Of a DNA stretch of 64,000 nucleotides, positions 46,342 to 55,954 are shown one piece after another. Each line of letters starts with the position of its first letter. The stretch's first letter is position 1. The translations under genes and the position numbers were made by a program. The notes under the pieces were generated by a model that saw only the letters and a program-made list of their open reading frames with translations, ran no database searches and was not told the DNA's origin. The stretch comes from Cytophagaceae bacterium ABcell3. GTDB taxonomy: Bacteria; Bacteroidota; Bacteroidia; Cytophagales; Cytophagaceae. The stretch lies in the NCBI GenBank assembly GCA_030913385.1, contig CP133159.1, forward strand, positions 3,184,584 through 3,248,583, given 5' to 3'.

Positions 46342-46929
46342 ATGAAATGTACTAAGGCATTTGTTTCCACATTGCTGTTTTTGACATTTGTAACCACAAA
46401 ACTCGATGCTCAAGATCTTGATATCAAGGCAGGTATCCGTGGCGGCTTAAATATATCCAACCTACAAGGTGGCGGCGCAAGTGGCGATAATACATTTAGG
46501 CCTGGCTTTCATTTGGGAGCATATGGTGAAATCCCACTTAGTGATGACCTAGGTGTTATCGTGGAAATGCTTTTTTCTCAAGAAGGCACGATTACAAGAG
46601 GAGCGAGGCCGCACCATTATGTTAGGATTAACTACCTAAAAATTCCTGCAATGGTTTCTTATTCTTTTGCTCCTGGTTTCAAAGGTATAGCGGGCTTTGC
46701 TTTTTCGGCACCTGTATACGCACGTCATAGAGAAGGAAGAGATGGCCGTGAAAGAAACTTTATCGATGATATACACAACCAGGTAATTAGCTTTCCGCTA
46801 GGAGTTATTTACGAAATGGAAAGTGGCTTAAATGTAGGCGCGCGTTTTGATTTAGGCTTATCTGCTATTGGAGGAGACGGTGCTAGAAGCAACTTGCTCA
46901 TGCTTTCTATTGGGTATGCACTGAAATAA
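46342..46929 (+). CDS. PorT-like outer-membrane beta-barrel protein
   Basis: This 195-residue protein has a signal peptide (KAFVSTLLFLTFVTTKLDAQ). An eight-strand barrel of the outer-membrane beta-barrel type (PF13568) follows: IKAGIRGGLNISNLQGG, YVRINYLKIPAMVSYSF, LMLSIGYALK at the end. It is immediately downstream of the repeat region and on its own. The function is structural or transport, not known. Confidence 0.85.
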   Translation: MKCTKAFVSTLLFLTFVTTKLDAQDLDIKAGIRGGLNISNLQGGGASGDNTFRPGFHLGAYGEIPLSDDLGVIVEMLFSQEGTITRGARPHHYVRINYLKIPAMVSYSFAPGFKGIAGFAFSAPVYARHREGRDGRERNFIDDIHNQVISFPLGVIYEMESGLNVGARFDLGLSAIGGDGARSNLLMLSIGYALK

Positions 46930-47096
46930 AGCCCTAACCATCTCTAGTCGCAGCACCCGTTGCGACAATCCACATACTATTTCTACAAAATTATTCCCAA
47001 ATTCGGAGGATAGCTAATCATTTTTCTTCCTCATAGGTTAGGTATTTAGTATAGGATAAAATAATTTCGAGCGTATTCTTTAAAACATTTTTTTAC

Positions 47097-49130
47097 ATGA
47101 ATCCACTTTTGCAAAAGTTTAATACCCCATTTGGGACACCACCGTTTGAGGAAATTAGTAACAAACACTTTATGCCTGCCATAAAAGAAGGCATAAAAAA
47201 AGGGAAAGAAGAAGTTCAAGCCATTGTTTCAAACACTGAAAGCCCAAACTTCCAAAACACAATTGAAGCTTTAGAAAAAAGTGGCGAGTTGACCGGAAGG
47301 GTTGCTTCTATTTTCTTCAACCTCAATTCTGCTGAAACTAATGATGAAATTCAGGCATTAGCCCGGGAAATTTCACCGCTGCTTTCAGAATATTCTAATG
47401 ACATCATGCTCAACAAGGAGCTTTTTGCAAAAATCAAGAGCGTACATGACAAAAAAGACACTTTACCGCTTTCTCCAGAAGAGAAAACCCTACTAGAAAA
47501 AACATACAAAAGCTTTGTACGTAATGGGGCAAATCTTTCTGAAGACAAAAAAAAGCGACTAAGGGAAATAGATAAAGAGCTCTCACAGCTTTCTCTAATG
47601 TTTGGAGAGCATGTGCTAAAAGAAACCAACAATTTTACGCTAGAAGTAAAAGAAGAAAAAGATTTGTCTGGCCTTCCTGGTTTTGTCATAGAGGCGGCAG
47701 CGGAAACAGCCAAGGAAATGGGCAAAGAAGAAAGTTGGGTTTTCTCTTTACAGTTTCCAAGCTATATACCTTTTATCACTTATGCAGACAACCGGGAACT
47801 GCGAGAAAAAATGTTCAGGGCTTATGGTTCAAAAGCTTTTAAAGGAGACGAAAACGATAACCAGGAGATCATTCTTAAAATCATACGCCTGCGACATGAA
47901 CGAGCCAACCTACTAGGCTATAGCTCACATGCCGACTTTGTACTTGAGGAACGTATGGCAAAGTCGCCAGCAAAAGTATTTCAATTTCTGGACAACCTCT
48001 TAAAATATGCCAAACCGGTAGCGGAACAAGAGGTAAGGGAACTTGAAGTGTATGCTCAATCACTTAATGGACCAGAAAAACTGCAAAGGTGGGATGTGGC
48101 CTACTATTCCGAAAAACTGAAGAAGGAAAAGTTTTCCATAGATGACGAATTGCTAAAACCTTATTTTAAGTTAGAAAATGTCATTGATGGTGTCTTTAAA
48201 GTGGCAGGTAGGTTGTATGGGTTGCAATTTAAAGCATTGGACAATGTTCAGGTTTATCATCCCGACGTACAAGTGTTTGAAGTTTTAGACGAACACAACA
48301 AGCACGTGGCAGTATTTTATGCTGACTTTTTCCCTCGAAGTGGCAAAAGAAATGGTGCTTGGATGACATCTTTTCGAGGTCAAAAAAGAGAAAATGGCAA
48401 TGATATACGACCTCATATAGCTATTGTGTGCAACTTTACAAAACCAACAGGCTCACAACCCTCTTTACTGACCTTCAATGAAGTCAAGACACTTTTCCAC
48501 GAATTTGGCCATGCCCTACATGGCATACTAGCCGATGGAAAATACGAAAGCCTTTCTGGTACCAGTGTATTCTGGGACTTTGTAGAACTGCCGTCACAGG
48601 TGATGGAAAATTGGGTATATGAAAAAGAAAGTTTGGACATTTTCGCCCGACACTATGAAACTGGTGAAACCATCCCAGAAGAGCTGATTGAAAAAATTAA
48701 AGACAGTGCCACCTTTATGGAAGCTTATCAAACAGTAAGGCAAATTAGCTTTGCCAAGCTGGATATGGGCTGGCATACAGAAAATGCGCCTAAGGTCAAT
48801 AACGTTTCCACCCATGAACAAGGGTTACAAAAAGATACAGAACTTCTTCCTACTGTAGAAGGCACCAATGCAAGCTGTTCATTTTCGCATATTTTCCAAG
48901 GAGGCTACTCATCAGGTTATTATAGTTACAAATGGGCAGAAGTATTGGATGCTGATGCTTTCGAATTTTTCCAAGAAAAAGGAATCTTTAATAAAGATAC
49001 AGCCGACCTGTTCAAAAAACATGTCCTCAGTGCAGGAGGGAGCGAACATCCAATGGAGCTATATAAACGGTTCCGTGGCAAAGAACCATCTCCTGAAGCT
49101 TTGCTAAGAAGAGCAGGAATCTTAAAATAA
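47097..49130 (+). CDS. M3-family oligopeptidase (Dcp/OpdA-like)
   Basis: This 677-residue protein lacks a signal peptide, so it is cytosolic. The gluzincin zinc motif is H468-E469-F-G-H472 in TLFHEFGHALHG, with a third ligand downstream (ELPSQVMENW). Length and the C-terminal HPMELYKRFRGKEPSPEALLRR match peptidyl-dipeptidase Dcp/oligopeptidase A. It degrades short peptides released by proteases. Its terminator at 49543 has been moved 380 bp away by a MITE inserted right at its stop codon. Confidence 0.94.
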   Translation: MNPLLQKFNTPFGTPPFEEISNKHFMPAIKEGIKKGKEEVQAIVSNTESPNFQNTIEALEKSGELTGRVASIFFNLNSAETNDEIQALAREISPLLSEYSNDIMLNKELFAKIKSVHDKKDTLPLSPEEKTLLEKTYKSFVRNGANLSEDKKKRLREIDKELSQLSLMFGEHVLKETNNFTLEVKEEKDLSGLPGFVIEAAAETAKEMGKEESWVFSLQFPSYIPFITYADNRELREKMFRAYGSKAFKGDENDNQEIILKIIRLRHERANLLGYSSHADFVLEERMAKSPAKVFQFLDNLLKYAKPVAEQEVRELEVYAQSLNGPEKLQRWDVAYYSEKLKKEKFSIDDELLKPYFKLENVIDGVFKVAGRLYGLQFKALDNVQVYHPDVQVFEVLDEHNKHVAVFYADFFPRSGKRNGAWMTSFRGQKRENGNDIRPHIAIVCNFTKPTGSQPSLLTFNEVKTLFHEFGHALHGILADGKYESLSGTSVFWDFVELPSQVMENWVYEKESLDIFARHYETGETIPEELIEKIKDSATFMEAYQTVRQISFAKLDMGWHTENAPKVNNVSTHEQGLQKDTELLPTVEGTNASCSFSHIFQGGYSSGYYSYKWAEVLDADAFEFFQEKGIFNKDTADLFKKHVLSAGGSEHPMELYKRFRGKEPSPEALLRRAGILK

Positions 49131-49134
49131 ATAT

Positions 49135-49515
49135 TAGGATTACCCATTTAAGTCTCTAGGAAGTAATAAGTTTTTTTGTACGATAAATGCTTTAAACTGC
49201 CTTTCTTAAATGGCGATATGTGCCATTGTTAGAAAATAAGGTGGCCATTGATGAAATTGCGTTAAGAACTTTATAAGCATGAAGCGGCCAAAAAATTTGC
49301 TGTTTGAGCCCGACGCAAGGAGGGTGAGTTTCATCCCGATAGCTATCGGGATAGCGTAATGGTTATAAAGTTTAGCAAATTTCATCACAGGCCTTGACTT
49401 TTTTGCTTACTTTTTTTGTCTAAGAAAAAAAGTAAGGCCCTGCCGGCGAGGCAAAAAGTAACTAAACGCGCCTATGTCAGCTAATAAAACATAAGATATC
49501 TAAGTGGGTAACCCC
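49135..49515. mobile_element. MITE copy 1 with inverted ends and 9-bp target duplication
   Basis: About 381 bp. The left end AGGATTACCCATTTAAG mirrors the right end (complement GGGGTTACCCACTTAGA). It is flanked by perfect direct repeats AATAAATAT (49126-49134 and 49516-49524); the left one overlaps the stop codon of the M3 peptidase gene. Inside are the perfect 20-bp palindrome centred on CCCGATAGCTATCGGG and a 12-bp-arm hairpin (CTTACTTTTTTT / AAAAAAAGTAAG). It encodes no transposase. The second copy is at 53144-53523. Confidence 0.88.
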
Positions 49516-49542
49516 AATAAATATAATAAATTTTCATGATAT

Positions 49543-49577
49543 AAGAGACTGCTACTTCTGAGCAGCCTCTTTTTTGT
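49543..49577 (+). terminator. Terminator of the M3 peptidase gene, displaced by the MITE
   Basis: AAGAG-a-CTGCT pairs with AGCAG-c-CTCTT across a 7-nt loop (49543-49571), followed by TTTTT. Without the MITE it would lie about 25 bp after the stop codon. Confidence 0.8.
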
Positions 49578-49768
49578 TTAATATACAAATACCTAACCCC
49601 AAGAGCCGTCAGGAAGTATAGGCTGGGCGCCGAGGAGCTTTACTGCACTTCATAAAAGCCCATATACACCCGAATTTGAACATCTGATATCACAAGCCAC
49701 AAAACACTTTTCCCAAATCCTACCATTGCGGCGGCAAAAGGAGTCAATGTACGATAGCTAAAAACGAA

Positions 49769-51409
49769 TTATGGTGAAACGGGAGCGTTTTCAACTTCGG
49801 TTTCTTTCTTGAGGCTTTTTCTTGCCAAAATGATCAACACAATGGACAACAAAAACAAAAGGCTGGCGATAACCGAAAGGGTATAAATACCATTGTTAAA
49901 ATTATTGACAGCCAACATAAACAGAGAGCTCAAGGTTACGGCAAACATAAAGAACATCGGTACCAGTACAAACCAGGCGTTTCTCTTGGTTTTTATCAAC
50001 CATACAGCTACAGCCAGCAAGGCCAAGGCGGCCAAAAGCTGGTTAGCCGACCCAAAAACCGGCCAAAGGGAAGTAAAACCACCCGAAAGCAAAAGCAGAA
50101 TTGATAGTACTACCACAAAAAAAGTGGCCATATATCTGTTTTGGCTTATTTGTTTTACTGTTTTACTCTCACTGTCCTCAAAGAATTCCTGAAAAGTGAA
50201 ACGGGCGAGCCTTGTACAAGTATCCAAGGTCGTAAGCGCAAAAGCAGAAATTGTGAGCGCAACAAAAGTAATGGCCAAGTCCGCATTTATGCCAGTAGAG
50301 GATATAGTTCCGCCCAAACCATCAGAAAACATGCTTACAGGCCCCAAGGCTGACAACTGGGAAACATACTCTGACCTATTGATTATAATTACAGTACCAA
50401 TAGAAATGATAGCCAAAAACGATTCTATAAGCATTCCTCCAAAACCTATTACTTTGGCATCGCCTTCTTTGTTGATTTGTTTAGAAGTAGTTCCTGATGA
50501 CACTAAAGAATGGAACCCACTAATGGCACCACAAGCAATGGTAACAAAAAGCACCGGAAATACATATCCCAAACTTTCTGACTTAACCTGTACATGGGTA
50601 TCCATCTGAATTTCTGGATTAGCAATAAGCACTCCAACTACTGCAAATATCATGAGCCCATAAAGCAAAAAACTGCTAAGATAGTCTCTGGGTTGTAGCA
50701 AAAATGAAACTGGGATAACAGAAGCTATAGAGGCATAAACCAACAAGACCACGACCCAAACTTGGTATGACTGTAAAAAGGGGATCTGCACGCCCAAATA
50801 CACAAAGTAATACATAAGTAGCACTCCTAGAATGGAAGAAAGCAAGAATGCTATTTTACTGCCTTTTGTGAGCTTATTCACCGCTCCGAAAACAATGGCC
50901 AAGACAATAAACAGAATAGAGGAAGAAGCTACACCTGGGTTGTTAACAAAAGTTTTGGCAATTATATCAGCAAAAACCGCAATGACTAAAATAAGAGTAG
51001 AAAAGCTAAAAATTAAAAACAGTTGCTTGCCCCTCTGACCAATGTGCTGACGGATAATAACACCTATGGACTTTCCTTCATGCCTAATAGAGGCAACCAT
51101 ACTGCCAAGGTCATGTACTGCGCCAAAAAATATACCGCCCACCAGTATCCAGATTACCGCCGGCACCCAACCAAAAGTTACTGCTATAATCGGGCCTATA
51201 ATTGGGCCTGCACCTGCAATAGAGGCAAAATGATGCCCCAAAACAACAAATGGCTTACTGGGTATATAGTCAACTCCATCTTTATGGGTATGCGCAGGGG
51301 TAATGTTTTTATTGTTTATGTTGAGTTTCCGAACAACAAACCTGCCATAGGTAAAATAAGCTGTTAGTAAGATAGCGCCGGAAATTAACAGTAAAAGGAC
51401 AAGACTCAT
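49769..51409 (-). CDS. CstA-family carbon starvation transporter
   Basis: This 546-residue membrane protein has about 14-16 helices. Typical CstA sequence is visible: PSKPFVVLGHHFASIAGAGP near residue 50, GPIIAVTFGWVPAVIWILVG, VHDLGSMVASIRHEGKSIG and SLVSSGTTSKQI. CstA and its relatives import peptides or pyruvate during carbon limitation. It is shorter than E. coli CstA (about 700 residues), as is usual in Bacteroidota. Monocistronic. Confidence 0.92.
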   Translation of the reverse strand: MSLVLLLLISGAILLTAYFTYGRFVVRKLNINNKNITPAHTHKDGVDYIPSKPFVVLGHHFASIAGAGPIIGPIIAVTFGWVPAVIWILVGGIFFGAVHDLGSMVASIRHEGKSIGVIIRQHIGQRGKQLFLIFSFSTLILVIAVFADIIAKTFVNNPGVASSSILFIVLAIVFGAVNKLTKGSKIAFLLSSILGVLLMYYFVYLGVQIPFLQSYQVWVVVLLVYASIASVIPVSFLLQPRDYLSSFLLYGLMIFAVVGVLIANPEIQMDTHVQVKSESLGYVFPVLFVTIACGAISGFHSLVSSGTTSKQINKEGDAKVIGFGGMLIESFLAIISIGTVIIINRSEYVSQLSALGPVSMFSDGLGGTISSTGINADLAITFVALTISAFALTTLDTCTRLARFTFQEFFEDSESKTVKQISQNRYMATFFVVVLSILLLLSGGFTSLWPVFGSANQLLAALALLAVAVWLIKTKRNAWFVLVPMFFMFAVTLSSLFMLAVNNFNNGIYTLSVIASLLFLLSIVLIILARKSLKKETEVENAPVSP

Positions 51410-51649
51410 GTTGAAACTTTTCAGAAAAGGGTAAAGACTTCAAAGATAACGCTGATTTTTTAAAATTTAACCTGTTTAGGGGATAGATTTTGACAATAGT
51501 AGAACAAATCATAGGTGCGAAAATAGCCCAACCTGCCTTTGACAAGATCAAATTACTATAGGTGGTAATAGCTTTTAATTGAGCCTTAGGAATACTTGTT
51601 AGCCACCATCTTGCAAAAATTGCTAGAGTTTATTCAGATTATAAAAAAA

Positions 51650-51705
51650 GGTAGAAAAAACAGCCTTACTTCCGCAGGGGTTTAACACCCCTGCTTTCAG
51701 AAGTA
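51650..51705 (-). terminator. Terminator of the gene at 51718
   Basis: TACTTC...GCAGGGGT (51667-51681) pairs with ACCCCTGC...GAAGTA (51687-51705), and on the minus strand is followed by TGTTTTTTCT. Confidence 0.75.
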
Positions 51706-51717
51706 GGGGATAGGTAA

Positions 51718-52098
51718 TTAGTCTGTACATTTTTTAATGGCAGCATGCGATATACTATCTATGGTTTTGTCTTTGACTTTATTCATAAAGCCTATCAAAT
51801 CACTGTCTGCATACATACCGAAAGCCCCAACTATAGTACCTTTCAGACCGGACTTTGTGGTTATGGCGTAAAGTATGGCCATATCATCGGGATCTGATAT
51901 CCCTTCAAACCTTTCATGTTCTACAATTTCTATATCGTCAGGCGCAATCATTTCCCCAGTTTCAAGACATTTAAGTTTATCCCCTACCACAGAAAACTGT
52001 TTATTATAACCTTGCCCCTGCAAACAATCAAGCTGGTAGGACATTGTCGTTCTGTAGTGAGGCATTTCCTGTTCTTTTGTTTTCTTTATTCCTTCCAT
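51718..52098 (-). CDS. Conserved small Bacteroidota protein
   Basis: This 126-residue protein resembles a family of small Bacteroidota proteins sometimes mislabelled phosphoribosylpyrophosphate synthetase. It has a short N-terminal helix (YQLDCLQGQGYNKQFSV) and the conserved ERFEGISDPDDMAILYAITT and GLKGTIVGAFGMYAD. It has no PRPP motif. Function unknown. Confidence 0.65.
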   Translation of the reverse strand: MEGIKKTKEQEMPHYRTTMSYQLDCLQGQGYNKQFSVVGDKLKCLETGEMIAPDDIEIVEHERFEGISDPDDMAILYAITTKSGLKGTIVGAFGMYADSDLIGFMNKVKDKTIDSISHAAIKKCTD

Positions 52099-52242
52099 AA
52101 TATTAAAACATTTTCACTATATATATATAACAAAAAAAAGAGACTTTATGTCCATTAGTTCGATACCAGGTTGTTTACCCAATAATAACTTTAATCATTT
52201 TTCCTTCCAATCGGTTTATGTTATATACTTTAGAAGGTATCT

Positions 52243-53034
52243 ATGAGTAAAAACCTAATTTTCTTGGTCACCAGTTCCGCCAGCTTTGCTCTTGTCTTGG
52301 CTGCCAACTATTTATCCAATACTGATATAATTGGCGAAAAGAGTGTAGGAGAGGTAAGCCAAATGTATCCTACATTAATTACCCCGGCAGGGTACGCATT
52401 TTCTATATGGGGTATAATTTACTTATTTCAAGCAGCATTTGTGGCTTTTCTATGGTATGAATGGCTAAAGAAAGGTAGAGACAGCACTTTAAAGAAATCT
52501 TGGGGATGGTTTACCTTGGCCAATCTCGCTAATGCGCTATGGGTGATCCTTTGGGTCAATGACTTTCCTGGCCTTTCCGTTATACTAATGTTATTATTAC
52601 TATTTTCATTACTAAGTATAGTTGTGAAATTAAATATGGAGAAATGGGATGCCCCATTGAGTACCTTAGCATTTGTATGGTGGCCGTTTAGCATTTATAC
52701 AGGTTGGATCATTTTGGCCACAGTCGTCAACGTTTCAGCCTTTCTGGTAAGTATTGGTTGGGAAGGAGGGATGCTTTCGCCATCGATATGGGCAATAGTC
52801 CTGATTGCCATTAGTACCATTATTTATGTTTTATTCATATATTATAGAAATATGAGAGAAGCTGCGCTGGTAGGAGCTTGGGGCTTAGTGGCCATAGCAG
52901 TACGTCAGCAAAGTTCAGCAGTAAGTGCCAGCGCATTAACTTGTGCAGCCATTTTGTTTCTCTATGCAGCTTATCAAGGATATCTAAACAGAGAAACATC
53001 TCCATTTAAAAAATTTCTTAGAAAGGAGTTCTAA
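52243..53034 (+). CDS. TspO/MBR-like tryptophan-rich membrane protein
   Basis: This 263-residue protein has about seven membrane helices and many tryptophans. The opening helix pair (SVGEVSQMYPTLITPAGYAFSIWGIIYLFQ) is that of the long TspO-related proteins of Bacteroidota: PxxxFxIWGxIY. Classic TspO has five helices and about 160 residues; this longer type has two more. The ligand (porphyrin in classic TspO) is not known for this group. A MITE lies past its 3' end. Confidence 0.8.
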   Translation: MSKNLIFLVTSSASFALVLAANYLSNTDIIGEKSVGEVSQMYPTLITPAGYAFSIWGIIYLFQAAFVAFLWYEWLKKGRDSTLKKSWGWFTLANLANALWVILWVNDFPGLSVILMLLLLFSLLSIVVKLNMEKWDAPLSTLAFVWWPFSIYTGWIILATVVNVSAFLVSIGWEGGMLSPSIWAIVLIAISTIIYVLFIYYRNMREAALVGAWGLVAIAVRQQSSAVSASALTCAAILFLYAAYQGYLNRETSPFKKFLRKEF

Positions 53035-53143
53035 TCAAGCCACAAGTATATAGTTATCACACCTCCTAGTGCCGGTATTAGAGAAAACAGGTGCTCCAAT
53101 CTAGTTTTCAGACTTGAGCGCCAATCTATCGCATAATTTAGGA

Positions 53144-53523
53144 TAGGATTACCCATTTAAGTCTCTAGGAAGTAATAAGTTTTTTTTGTACGATAAAATG
53201 CTTTAAACTGCATTCTAATGGGGATAAGTGCCATTGTTAGAAAATAAGGCGGCCACTGATGAAATTGCGTTAAAAACTTTATAAGCATGAAGCGGCCAAA
53301 AAATTTGCTGTTTAAGCCCGACGCAAGGAGGGTGAGTTTCATCCCGATAGCTATCGGGATAGCGTAATGGTTATAAAGTTTAGCAAATTTCATCACAGGC
53401 CTTGACTTTTTTGCTTACTTTTTTTGTCTAAGAAAAAAAGTAAGGCCCTGCCGGCGAGGCAAAAAGTAACTAAGCGAGCCTAGGTAAGCTAATAATACAT
53501 AAGATATCTAAATGGGTAACCCT
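53144..53523. mobile_element. MITE copy 2
   Basis: About 380 bp, closely similar over its full length to 49135-49515 and in the same orientation, including the CCCGATAGCTATCGGG palindrome. Its ends match better (AGGATTACCCATTTAAG / AGGGTTACCCATTTAGA). It is flanked by AATTTAGGA (53135-53143) and AATTCAGTA (53524-53532), a decayed 9-bp target duplication. It sits between the tspO-like and OmpA genes. Confidence 0.85.
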
Positions 53524-53544
53524 AATTCAGTATTCAGGTTAAAA

Positions 53545-55638
53545 TCACATACTTACTATCTTAAATTCCACCCTACGGTTCTTACGGCGGTTTTCTTCTG
53601 TATCATTTGGAGCAATAGGCTTACTGCCGCCATACCCTTTTCCAGTAACCCTTTTCTTGCTTATACCATTAGACACTAAATATTCAACCACCGTTTCCAC
53701 CCGGCGTTCCGACAGCCTTCTAAGGCCTTCTGCACTACCAACACCATCGGTATGGCCTCCCAATTCTATTTCAACTGTTGGGTTATCCTTTAGCATAGCC
53801 ACTAACTTATCCAGTTCAGGAAAGGAGGTGGGCAACAACTTATCCTGACTACGGACAAAAAATACATTTCTAAGAGGAATATCTTCTCCTGGCTCTAAAG
53901 GCGTTAGATAAATATCCCTTTCAATTTCCATATATTCTTTAATTTTAGGAACAGATATAGAGTCTCTTACACTATAAAAACCATGTTTTTCTGCAAAAAA
54001 AGTATATACCTGATCATAAGGGAGGGAAATTTTATAGCTTCCATCTTCAGGGTCTGAATGTGCAATACCTACTTCCTTATCTGTTTCTAGAATCCTATAA
54101 GTGATACCTGTACTTATAGGCTCTTTAGTCTTACTGTTCAACACCCTTCCATAAACCAGCACTGTCGGTTTTGGTTTAACAGCTACAGGCAGCTTGATTC
54201 TCATAATATCGCTTTTACCTATAGAGTTCTCTTCTGAAACAAAATATGCATACTCTCCAGAAGCCGGTATACTGTAATACGCATCCATTCCCTTGGAATT
54301 AACAGGCTCGCCTAAATTTTGAGGCTCTGACCAGTTAGTCCAAGAATCATCAAGTCTTCTGGTGATAAAAATATCGTTTTTACCATACCCAGGATGACCC
54401 GTACTACTGAAATACAAGGTAGAGTTGTCGGCTGCCAAAAAAGGAGACAGCTCAGTACCAGGTGTATTAATGATAGAACCTAGGTTTTTGGGAGTAGACC
54501 AGATATTATCGGGGCCTTCTTTAAATGACACATAAATATCTCTAGAACCTTCTGTGTCATCTCTTTCCAATGCCAACAATAGTATTTGCTTATCGTTGCT
54601 TAGAAAGTATTCGTTAAAAGTACTTTTATTATAGTAATTCCTAATCTGCAGGTTTTCTGGCACGCTCCAGCCATCTTTAGTCTTCCGGCTCATAGATACC
54701 CCCATGGAATTTGTAGTACCCTGAGCGTCATAAGTATTCATAAGCAAGAGTGTATTACCGTCTGGGGTAACAGAGCATACTGCATTAGGGGCATCGTTGT
54801 TTACAGGCGCCCCTATGTTTTTTGCTTTGCTCCACTTGCCGTCAATATACCTGGAATAGTACACATCCTGATAATCTGACGCTCCACCAATGTTATCAGG
54901 AGAATATGTGCGGGTAAAATACAAACCTCTACCGTCAGGTGTTACCACAGGCGTCAGCTCACCGTATTGTGTATTTACTCCATCGCCTAAATTTTCTGCG
55001 GGGAACTCATAAGCTAGGTTAGGAACAACATTGATGGGCAATTTAGCCCCTTTCAGTACAAAGTCTTTGATATCTACAGACGAGTTTTCCCAAAGAGCAA
55101 AACCTACGGCCTTTCCAAAATTGGGAGGGATAGAGACTTCTGATAGCAAGTTGTCATTGGAGTAAAAACCTAAGGTATTCCCTTTTACAACTACCTTTAG
55201 CGTATTTCCTGTAGGCTTAACTTTGAACGAAGTAGAAGGATCCTGCAACAAAGAACCTTTTCCTTTTTGGGCAAGGACAATCCTGTACTTCATATTTTTG
55301 ATCAAGCAATACACTGCATTTTCCTGATCTGTGCCTATCATAAAACCATATTCGCTTCCCGGCTTCAAAACACTAAAGTCAGCTTCGGCAGAATATTCCA
55401 ACTTATCATTGATCAGGTTAAAGTAATTGTAAATACCAGCACCCGTAGTAGACTTACGCTTCCACCGCAATTTACCGTTTTTTATTTCTGATTGATCTTC
55501 ACGGCCGTTCAAAAGACGCCAGCCGGTCTCATTATCAGAAAAATCGTCTTGGTGAATAACTGAGGAAACTTGACTATATGCATAGGTATAAGTAATCAAG
55601 AGTAATAGACTGACAGTTAAGACCCTTTGTAAAATCAT
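53545..55638 (-). CDS. OmpA-family protein with PD40 repeats
   Basis: This 697-residue protein has a signal peptide (LTVSLLLLITYTYAYS). A lectin/laminin-G-like domain covers about 30-190. PD40/WD40-like beta-propeller repeats follow at about 215-480 (LTPVVTPDGRGLYFTRT, NAVCSVTPDGNTLLLMNT, LSPFLAADNSTLYFSST), then a carboxypeptidase regulatory-like domain at about 490-570. The C-terminal OmpA domain at about 585-697 (VEIELGGHTDGVGS and SERRVETVVEYLVSNGI) binds peptidoglycan. It is anchored in the outer membrane region and resembles T9SS-associated PorE-like proteins in architecture. Whether it takes part in type IX secretion is not shown. Confidence 0.9.
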   Translation of the reverse strand: MILQRVLTVSLLLLITYTYAYSQVSSVIHQDDFSDNETGWRLLNGREDQSEIKNGKLRWKRKSTTGAGIYNYFNLINDKLEYSAEADFSVLKPGSEYGFMIGTDQENAVYCLIKNMKYRIVLAQKGKGSLLQDPSTSFKVKPTGNTLKVVVKGNTLGFYSNDNLLSEVSIPPNFGKAVGFALWENSSVDIKDFVLKGAKLPINVVPNLAYEFPAENLGDGVNTQYGELTPVVTPDGRGLYFTRTYSPDNIGGASDYQDVYYSRYIDGKWSKAKNIGAPVNNDAPNAVCSVTPDGNTLLLMNTYDAQGTTNSMGVSMSRKTKDGWSVPENLQIRNYYNKSTFNEYFLSNDKQILLLALERDDTEGSRDIYVSFKEGPDNIWSTPKNLGSIINTPGTELSPFLAADNSTLYFSSTGHPGYGKNDIFITRRLDDSWTNWSEPQNLGEPVNSKGMDAYYSIPASGEYAYFVSEENSIGKSDIMRIKLPVAVKPKPTVLVYGRVLNSKTKEPISTGITYRILETDKEVGIAHSDPEDGSYKISLPYDQVYTFFAEKHGFYSVRDSISVPKIKEYMEIERDIYLTPLEPGEDIPLRNVFFVRSQDKLLPTSFPELDKLVAMLKDNPTVEIELGGHTDGVGSAEGLRRLSERRVETVVEYLVSNGISKKRVTGKGYGGSKPIAPNDTEENRRKNRRVEFKIVSM

Positions 55639-55844
55639 AGCAAATTATCTTTATTGATATGCTTAAAGCAGTATTAAAACGAAGAAATGTTTTTTTCCTT
55701 ACGAATATGAAAAAACAACTGATAAATATAGTAAAAATTTAAGTTTGTCCAAAGACATAAGGGTGCAGGAAATCTCTCTTGAAACACCTTTTATTATAAT
55801 AGGAAAAATAGAATCAATTTTTGGAGTTTAATTGATATACATTA

Positions 55845-55887
55845 AAAAAGTGCTCATAACCACGGTTATATGACAGGGTTATGAGCA
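55845..55887 (-). terminator. Terminator of the PiT-like gene
   Basis: TGCTCATAACC (55851-55861) pairs with GGTTATGAGCA (55877-55887). On the minus strand a CTTTTTTAAT run follows. Confidence 0.85.
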
Positions 55888-55954
55888 ACAAAACAATCAA
55901 ACCTGAAATATGTAATAGAACAGGTTAAACAAAACCATATTGATTTACCTCAAC

